Below are positions 59,467 through 64,000 of a DNA stretch of 64,000 nt, piece after piece. Position numbers and translations under genes: made by a program. The DNA is from Streptomyces sp. ERV7 (GTDB taxonomy: Bacteria > Actinomycetota > Actinomycetes > Streptomycetales > Streptomycetaceae). Location: NCBI RefSeq assembly GCF_001653515.1, contig NZ_LYOY01000040.1, positions 992,001-1,056,000 of the forward strand, read 5' to 3'. Numbering within the stretch: position 1 is the stretch's first letter; each line of letters opens with the position of its first letter. The notes under the pieces were generated by a model. That model was not told the DNA's origin. It did no database searches and saw nothing but the letters and a program-made list of their open reading frames with translations.

Positions 59467-60105
59467 TCAGTACGCCACGCAGACTCCCTGTTTCATCGTT
59501 GCCCGGTCCGTGATCATCCCCAGCATCGCGTCCGCCACGTCCGCCCGCCCGATCGTGCGCGCGGCGCGCGGGGTCGCCCCCACGGCCGTGCGGTAGGTGC
59601 CCGTCCTCGGCTTGTTGACCAGGCGTACCGGGCGTACCGCCGTCCAGTCCAGGGCAGAGGCGGCCAGCACGGCCTCCGTGCGGCGCAGGTCCTCGTAGAC
59701 GTCCTTCAGGACGCGCGTGACGATCGTCAGCGTGAGGCGGTCCAGGAACGGGTCGTGCGGCGCCTCCGGGCCCACCGGGCCCGCGCTCACCGCCAGCAGC
59801 CGGCGGGTGCCCTCCGCGTCCATCGCCTTCACGATCGAGCCGGTCAGCCGGGCCGTGATGCCCGCCGCCGCGTCCGCCCGCTTGTTGGCGCCCAGCCCCG
59901 ACAGCACCGCGTCCCGGCCCGCCACCGCCGGGCGGAGGGAGTCGGGGGAAGCGAGATCCCCCCGGACGACCTCCAGGCCCGCACCCGTCACCGCGAACCG
60001 TCCCGGGTCCCGCACCACCGCCGTCACCTGGTGTCCGGCGGCCAGCGCCTGGCGGACCAGCTCCGTGCCGATCCTGCCCGTCGCACCGAAAACCGTGAGC
60101 TTCAT
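59467..60105 (-). CDS. NAD(P)-binding NmrA/atypical SDR family protein
   Basis: A 212-residue Rossmann protein: MKLTVFGATGRIGTELVRQALAAGHQVTAVVRDPGRFAV, then VRGDLASPDSLRPAVAGRDAVLSGLGANKR and LAVSAGPVGPEAPHDPFLDRLTL, like the NAD(P)H-binding flavin-reductase (BLVRB) type. The substrate is unknown. ATG 60105 was chosen over GTG 60114 because of better spacing from GGGGAGG. It is convergent with murB, 39 bases between stops. Confidence 0.85.
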   Translation of the reverse strand: MKLTVFGATGRIGTELVRQALAAGHQVTAVVRDPGRFAVTGAGLEVVRGDLASPDSLRPAVAGRDAVLSGLGANKRADAAAGITARLTGSIVKAMDAEGTRRLLAVSAGPVGPEAPHDPFLDRLTLTIVTRVLKDVYEDLRRTEAVLAASALDWTAVRPVRLVNKPRTGTYRTAVGATPRAARTIGRADVADAMLGMITDRATMKQGVCVAY

Positions 60106-60161
60106 CTGCGTCACCCTCCCCTGGCGGATAGGTCATTACTCCGCCAAGGGTGCCCGAGGTG

Positions 60162-61181
60162 TCAGGAGGCCAGCCAGGAATCCACTCCGGTGAGCAACTG
60201 CGACTTCACTTGCTCCGGGGCCGCCGAGCCGCGCACCGACTGCCGTGCCAGCTCCGCCAGTTCGGCGTCGGAGAAGCCGTGGTGGCGGCGGGCGATCTCG
60301 TACTGGGCGGCCAGCCGGGAGCCGAACAGGAGCGGGTCGTCGGCGCCCAGCGCCAGCGGCACGCCCGCCTCGAACAGGGTGCGCAGCGGCACGTCCTCGG
60401 GCTTCTCGTAGACGCCCAGGGCGACGTTGGAGGCGGGGCAGACCTCGCAGGTGATCCCGCGCTCGGCGAGGCGCCTGAGCAGCCGGGGGTCCTCGGCGGC
60501 GCGCACCCCGTGCCCAATGCGGGTGGCGTGCAGATCGTCCAGGCAGTCCCGTACGGACGAGGGGCCGGTCAGTTCGCCGCCGTGCGGCGCGGCCAGCAGA
60601 CCGCCCTCCCGGGCGATCGCGAAGGCGCGGTCGAAGTCCCGTGCCATGCCCCGGCGTTCGTCGTTGGAGAGGCCGAAGCCGACCACGCCCCGGTCCGCGT
60701 ACCGCACGGCGAGCCGGGCCAGGGTGCGGGCGTCCAGGGGGTGCTTCATCCGGTTCGCCGCGACCAGGACCCGCATCCCGAGCCCGGTCTCGCGCGCGGC
60801 CGACTCGACCGCGTCCAGGATGATCTCCAGGGCCGGGATGAGCCCGCCCAGCATCGGCGCGTACGACGTGGGGTCGACCTGGATCTCCAGCCAGCCCGAG
60901 CCGTCCCGCACGTCCTCCTCGGCGGCCTCGCGCACCAGCCGCTGGATGTCCTCGGGGGCGCGCAGACAGGAGCGCGCGATGTCGTACAGGCGCTGGAAGC
61001 GGAACCAGCCGCGCTCGTCGGTGGCCCGCAGCTTCGGCGGCTCGCCACTGGTCAGCGCGTCGGGGAGGTGCACCCCGTACTTGTCGGCGAGCTCCAGCAT
61101 GGTCGTGGGGCGCATCGACCCCGTGAAGTGCAGGTGCAGATGTGCCTTCGGCAGGTCAGTTACGTCGCGAACGTGCTCCAT
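60162..61181 (-). CDS. add: Adenosine deaminase
   Basis: This purine salvage enzyme deaminates adenosine to inosine. The 339-residue protein has the zinc HxH motif in LPKAHLHLHFTGSMRPTTML (His 16 and 18), FGLSNDERRG, APHGGELTGPSSVRDCLDDLHATRIGHGVRA (His and catalytic Glu) and VPLALGADDPLLFGS (Asp pair). The usual LDGS after HxH is FTGS here, a variant in some actinobacterial enzymes. ATG 61181 was chosen; GTG 61199 is possible. Confidence 0.93.
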   Translation of the reverse strand: MEHVRDVTDLPKAHLHLHFTGSMRPTTMLELADKYGVHLPDALTSGEPPKLRATDERGWFRFQRLYDIARSCLRAPEDIQRLVREAAEEDVRDGSGWLEIQVDPTSYAPMLGGLIPALEIILDAVESAARETGLGMRVLVAANRMKHPLDARTLARLAVRYADRGVVGFGLSNDERRGMARDFDRAFAIAREGGLLAAPHGGELTGPSSVRDCLDDLHATRIGHGVRAAEDPRLLRRLAERGITCEVCPASNVALGVYEKPEDVPLRTLFEAGVPLALGADDPLLFGSRLAAQYEIARRHHGFSDAELAELARQSVRGSAAPEQVKSQLLTGVDSWLAS

Positions 61182-61299
61182 TGAAGGATCTTGCCGCACC
61201 CCGGGCCCGTCCGACAGTCCCTTTCCCCGATCGGGACCTTGCCCGAACGCAGAAACGGGCGGTGCACCGGCTGGTGCACCGCCCGTCGGGAGCGGAATC

Positions 61300-62526
61300 T
61301 CAGTCGCGCGCTTCCGCCAGCAGCTTCTGGATCCGCGAGACGCCCTCGACCAGGTCCTCGTCGCCCAGCGCGTAGGACAGCCGCAGATAGCCCGGGGTGC
61401 CGAAGGCCTCGCCCGGGACGACCGCGACCTCGGCCTCCTCCAGGATCAGCTCGGCCAGCTCGACGGAGCTCTGCGGGCGCTTGCCGCGGATCTCCTTGCC
61501 GAGCAGGCCCTTCACCGACGGGTACGCGTAGAACGCGCCCTCGGGGGTCGGGCAGATGACGCCGTCGATCTCGCTGAGCATCTTCACCATGGTCTGGCGG
61601 CGGCGGTCGAAGGCCTTGCGCATCTCGGCGACCGCGTCGAGGTCGCCGGAGACCGCGGCGAGCGCCGCCACCTGGGAGACGTTGGCCACATTGGACGTGG
61701 CGTGCGACTGCAGGTTGGTCGCGGCCTTGATGACGTCCTTGGGGCCGACGATCCACCCGACCCGCCAGCCGGTCATCGCGTACGTCTTGGCGACGCCGTT
61801 GACCACGATGCACTTGTCGCGCAGCTCGGGCAGGAGCGCGGGCAGCGACACGGAGACCGCGTCGCCGTAGACCAGGTGCTCGTAGATCTCGTCGGTCAGC
61901 ACCCACAGGCCGTGCTCGACGGCCCAGCGGCCGATCGCCTCGGTCTCGGCCTCGGTGTAGACCGAGCCGGTCGGGTTGGACGGCGAGACGAAGAGGACGA
62001 CCTTGGTCTTCTCCGTACGAGCGGCCTCCAGCTGCTCGACCGAGACCCGGTAGCCGGTGGTCTCGTCGGCGACGACCTCGACCGGGACACCGCCCGCGAG
62101 GCGGATCGACTCCGGGTAGGTGGTCCAGTACGGCGCCGGGACGATGACCTCGTCGCCCGGGTCCAGGACCGCCGCGAACGCCTCGTAGATCGCCTGCTTG
62201 CCGCCGTTGGTCACCAGGATCTGGGACGGGTCGACCTCGTAGCCGGAGTCGCGCAGGGTCTTCTCGGCGATGGCCTTCTTGAGCTCGGGCAGGCCGCCGG
62301 CCGGGGTGTAGCGGTGGTACTTCGGGTCGCGGCAGGCAGCCGCGGCCGCGTCGACGATGTAGTCCGGGGTCGGGAAGTCGGGCTCACCGGCGCCGAAGCC
62401 GATCACCGGACGCCCGGCGGCCTTGAGGGCCTTGGCCTTGGCGTCGACGGCGAGGGTCGCGGACTCGGAGATCGCGCCGATGCGCGCGGACACCCGGCGC
62501 TCGGTCGGAGAAGTTGCAGCGCTCAT
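61300..62526 (-). CDS. aspC: Pyridoxal phosphate-dependent aminotransferase (aspartate type)
   Basis: A class I aminotransferase, probably aspartate:2-oxoglutarate. The 408-residue protein has RVSARIGAISESATLAVDAKAKALKAAGRPVIGFGAGEPDFPTPDYI, TNGGKQAIYEAFAAVLDPGDEVIVPAPYWTTYPE, FVSPSNPTGSVYT, DEIYEHLVYG, the PLP lysine in NGVAKTYAMTGWRVGWIVGP (about 240) and the substrate Arg in GYLRLSYAL. I chose ATG 62526 (MSAATSPTERRVSARIG); ATG 62535 is also possible. It is divergent from tRNA-Trp. Confidence 0.95.
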   Translation of the reverse strand: MSAATSPTERRVSARIGAISESATLAVDAKAKALKAAGRPVIGFGAGEPDFPTPDYIVDAAAAACRDPKYHRYTPAGGLPELKKAIAEKTLRDSGYEVDPSQILVTNGGKQAIYEAFAAVLDPGDEVIVPAPYWTTYPESIRLAGGVPVEVVADETTGYRVSVEQLEAARTEKTKVVLFVSPSNPTGSVYTEAETEAIGRWAVEHGLWVLTDEIYEHLVYGDAVSVSLPALLPELRDKCIVVNGVAKTYAMTGWRVGWIVGPKDVIKAATNLQSHATSNVANVSQVAALAAVSGDLDAVAEMRKAFDRRRQTMVKMLSEIDGVICPTPEGAFYAYPSVKGLLGKEIRGKRPQSSVELAELILEEAEVAVVPGEAFGTPGYLRLSYALGDEDLVEGVSRIQKLLAEARD

Positions 62527-62752
62527 ACGGGCCATCGTCCCAGACCTGCCGCGCCCCGGGCACACCGGTTTCATGGACCGGACGGGGCAGTTGCACAGGC
62601 CGTTCGGCGCATTCACGCGGAGCCGTCGGGAGCTATCTGTTCGACGCCGGGCGCCGGACCACGTACACTCACCTGTCGTTGGCCTCCACCAACCGATCGA
62701 CTGCGGGCACTCGGTGCACTCGGTCGGATGCGGTAGGTTGGGGGAACCACAA

Positions 62753-62825
62753 AGGGTCGTAGCTCAATTGGTAGAGCACTGGTCTCCAAAACCAGCGGTT
62801 GGGGGTTCAAGTCCCTCCGGCCCTG
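62753..62825 (+). tRNA. tRNA-Trp (CCA)
   Basis: The cloverleaf fits: acceptor AGGGTCG with CGGCCCT, D stem GCTC/GAGC, anticodon stem CTGGT/ACCAG with loop CTCCAAA (anticodon CCA), T stem GGGGG with CCCTC around TTCAAGT (one G-T pair), discriminator G. CCA is not encoded. It lies 106 bases before secE, as in other Streptomyces. A TAGGTT hexamer (62734-62739) is a likely -10 element. Confidence 0.95.
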
Positions 62826-62931
62826 CTACACACACCTTCGCCAGGGTGTGTGCGCATGTACGTACTTCTATGCACCGCCGTGCGGCTCCACCGGGCGCGG
62901 CACGGCCACGACCCGGAATCAGGTGAGAAGC

Positions 62932-63228
62932 GTGACGGACGCCGTGGGCTCCATCGACATGCCTGATGCCCAGGACGAGGCCTCTGCGGACCAGGACTCC
63001 AAGAAGAAGGCCCGCAAGGGCGGCAAGCGCGGCAAGAAGGGCCCTCTGGGCCGTCTCGCGCTCTTCTACCGCCAGGTCGTCGCCGAGCTCCGCAAGGTGG
63101 TCTGGCCGACTCGCAACCAGCTGTCGACGTACACCACTGTGGTGATCGTGTTCGTCGTCATCATGATCGGCATCGTGACCGTGATCGACACCGGATTCGA
63201 GCACGTCGTCAAGTACGTCTTCGGCTGA
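62932..63228 (+). CDS. secE: Preprotein translocase subunit SecE
   Basis: SecE is the small essential subunit of the SecYEG protein-export channel. It is a 98-residue protein with an acidic, then Lys/Arg-rich N-terminus (KKKARKGGKRGKKG), the conserved cytoplasmic helix LALFYRQVVAELRKVVWPTRNQL and one membrane helix VVIVFVVIMIGIVTVIDTGF. GTG 62932 follows AGGTGAG. nusG follows 77 bases later with a hairpin between them. Confidence 0.96.
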   Translation: MTDAVGSIDMPDAQDEASADQDSKKKARKGGKRGKKGPLGRLALFYRQVVAELRKVVWPTRNQLSTYTTVVIVFVVIMIGIVTVIDTGFEHVVKYVFG

Positions 63229-63239
63229 TCCACTCGCGT

Positions 63240-63264
63240 AAGGGCGCCCACCCGGCGCCTTTTT
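63240..63264 (+). terminator. Terminator or attenuator between secE and nusG
   Basis: A stem of eight to nine base pairs (AAGGGCGCC with GGCGCCTTT, one G-T pair) and a 5-base loop is followed by a T run, a classical factor-independent terminator 12 bases after secE. As nusG is normally on the same message, it probably works as partial termination. Confidence 0.65.
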
Positions 63265-63305
63265 CGCATTGTTCCACCCATCTGTAGCCAGGAAGAAGCA
63301 GCCAC

Positions 63306-64000
63306 GTGTCTGACCCGAACCTGAACGACGCCATCGAGTCGGCGGAGTCCGTGGAGGACCAGCTCGACATCGTCGAGGCGGCGGACGCCGTGGACCCGGA
63401 CGAGGTCGAGGCTGCCGACGCCGAGGCGGGCGAGGCGGCCGAGCAGGCGGCGCTCCACGTCGAGGACGAGGACGAGCTGGAAGCGGCCGAGTCCGAGGAC
63501 GCCGACGAGGTCGTCGAGGACGCCGCTGACGAGGACGCCGAGTCCGAGGACGCAACCGACGAGGACGCCGAGGAGGCTCCCGCGGAGCCCGCCGCGCCCG
63601 TCGACCCGGTCGAGGCCCTGCGCCAGGAGCTGCGCGGCCTGCCCGGCGAGTGGTACGTGATCCACACCTACGCGGGCTACGAGAAGCGCGTGAAGGCGAA
63701 CCTGGAGCAGCGTGCCGTCTCGCTGAACGTCGAGGAGTTCATCTACCAGGCCGAGGTGCCCGAGGAAGAGATCGTCCAGATCAAGAACGGCGAGCGCAAG
63801 AACGTCCGGCAGAACAAGCTGCCCGGTTACGTTCTCGTCCGCATGGATCTGACGAACGAGTCCTGGGGCGTCGTCCGCAACACCCCGGGCGTCACCGGCT
63901 TCGTGGGCAACGCCTACGACCCGTACCCGCTGACCCTGGACGAGATCGTCAAGATGCTCGCCCCGGAGGCCGAGGAGAAGGCCGCCCGCGAGGCCGCCGA
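63306..64000 (+). CDS. nusG: Transcription termination/antitermination protein NusG (5' part; runs off the window)
   Basis: NusG binds RNA polymerase and links it to Rho or ribosomes. GTG 63306 follows AGGAAG. The first 100 or so residues are strongly acidic (EDEDELEAAESEDADEVVED, DEDAESEDATDEDAEE), an extension typical of Streptomyces NusG. The NGN domain then begins: LPGEWYVIHTYAGYEKRVKANLEQRAVSLNVEEFIYQAEVP, with NKLPGYVLVRMDLTNESWGVVRNTPGVTGFVGNA. The C-terminal KOW domain lies beyond base 64000. Confidence 0.95.
   Translation, partial: MSDPNLNDAIESAESVEDQLDIVEAADAVDPDEVEAADAEAGEAAEQAALHVEDEDELEAAESEDADEVVEDAADEDAESEDATDEDAEEAPAEPAAPVDPVEALRQELRGLPGEWYVIHTYAGYEKRVKANLEQRAVSLNVEEFIYQAEVPEEEIVQIKNGERKNVRQNKLPGYVLVRMDLTNESWGVVRNTPGVTGFVGNAYDPYPLTLDEIVKMLAPEAEEKAAREAA

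Noticed and set aside
1..64000. CRISPR array, rRNA genes or insertion sequences with transposase
   Set aside because: No regularly spaced repeats, no rRNA-like sequence and no transposase motifs were seen on reading.

Overview
This is a chromosomal window from a high-GC actinomycete, almost certainly a Streptomyces. Most codons end in G or C and GTG starts are common. The gene order (nuo operon, polyprenyl synthase, korAB, a second partial nuo set, mscL/htpX, tRNA-Tyr carrying an integrated element, murB, add, aspC, tRNA-Trp, secE, nusG) matches what I recall of the Streptomyces core chromosome. I identified the organism by pattern only; no search was run.

Layout. 1-5410: the end of the main respiratory complex I operon (nuoK-L-M-N), closed by a hairpin terminator. 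5680-11569: recQ, a convergent fumarylacetoacetase, and an ATP-grasp ligase / flavin oxidoreductase pair of unknown pathway. 11587-14830: a CocE/NonD hydrolase divergent from a polyprenyl diphosphate synthase that probably makes the menaquinone side chain used by complex I. 14871-20696: a frameshifted lipoprotein gene, a secreted LolA/DUF2092-like protein, an ABC exporter pair, a TetR regulator and a flavodoxin-fold reductase. 20767-26706: a secreted M28 aminopeptidase, RarD, a qor2-like quinone reductase divergent from an HxlR regulator, and an APC permease. 26790-29788: korAB (2-oxoglutarate:ferredoxin oxidoreductase), broken in both subunits (a 338-bp tandem duplication in korA, an internal deletion in korB). 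30039-37209: a NarL-type regulator and a second, partial complex I set (nuoJ-N only, preceded by a possible nuoI tail). 37374-42991: mscL, htpX, a YccF protein, a frameshifted APC permease, a small membrane protein, the alkylation-repair pair ogt-alkB, and a YajQ protein.

43185-54440: a tRNA-Tyr gene followed by an integrative and conjugative element of the actinomycete type (AICE): integrase, excisionase, helicase-like ATPase, primase-polymerase, FtsK-type DNA translocase, spread proteins and a GGDEF protein, all on the minus strand. Between the tRNA and the integrase lies a markedly AT-richer cargo gene. It fuses an SMC/ABC-like ATPase to a TOPRIM/DUF4435-like domain and resembles OLD or PARIS anti-phage effectors. 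The right end of the element looks deleted: the last gene is only a C-terminal piece and I found no second copy of the tRNA 3' end.

54461-58006: a PaaI-type thioesterase and a luciferase-like / short-chain dehydrogenase / luciferase-like gene trio. Four copies of one palindrome (TCTGACGNNNCGTCAGA-like) flank the trio, suggesting a single regulator. 58069-58274 holds a cluster of an intergenic repeat. 58372-64000: murB, an NmrA-like protein, adenosine deaminase, an aspartate-type aminotransferase, tRNA-Trp, secE and the start of nusG.

Four genes are disrupted by small indels, duplications or deletions (lipoprotein, korA, korB, APC permease). Each is either real decay or an assembly or sequencing artefact, and raw reads would decide. 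The most interesting observations are the AICE-borne ATPase-TOPRIM fusion, the repeated palindrome around the oxidoreductase genes, the scrambled kor locus and the iteron-like cluster inside the AICE.
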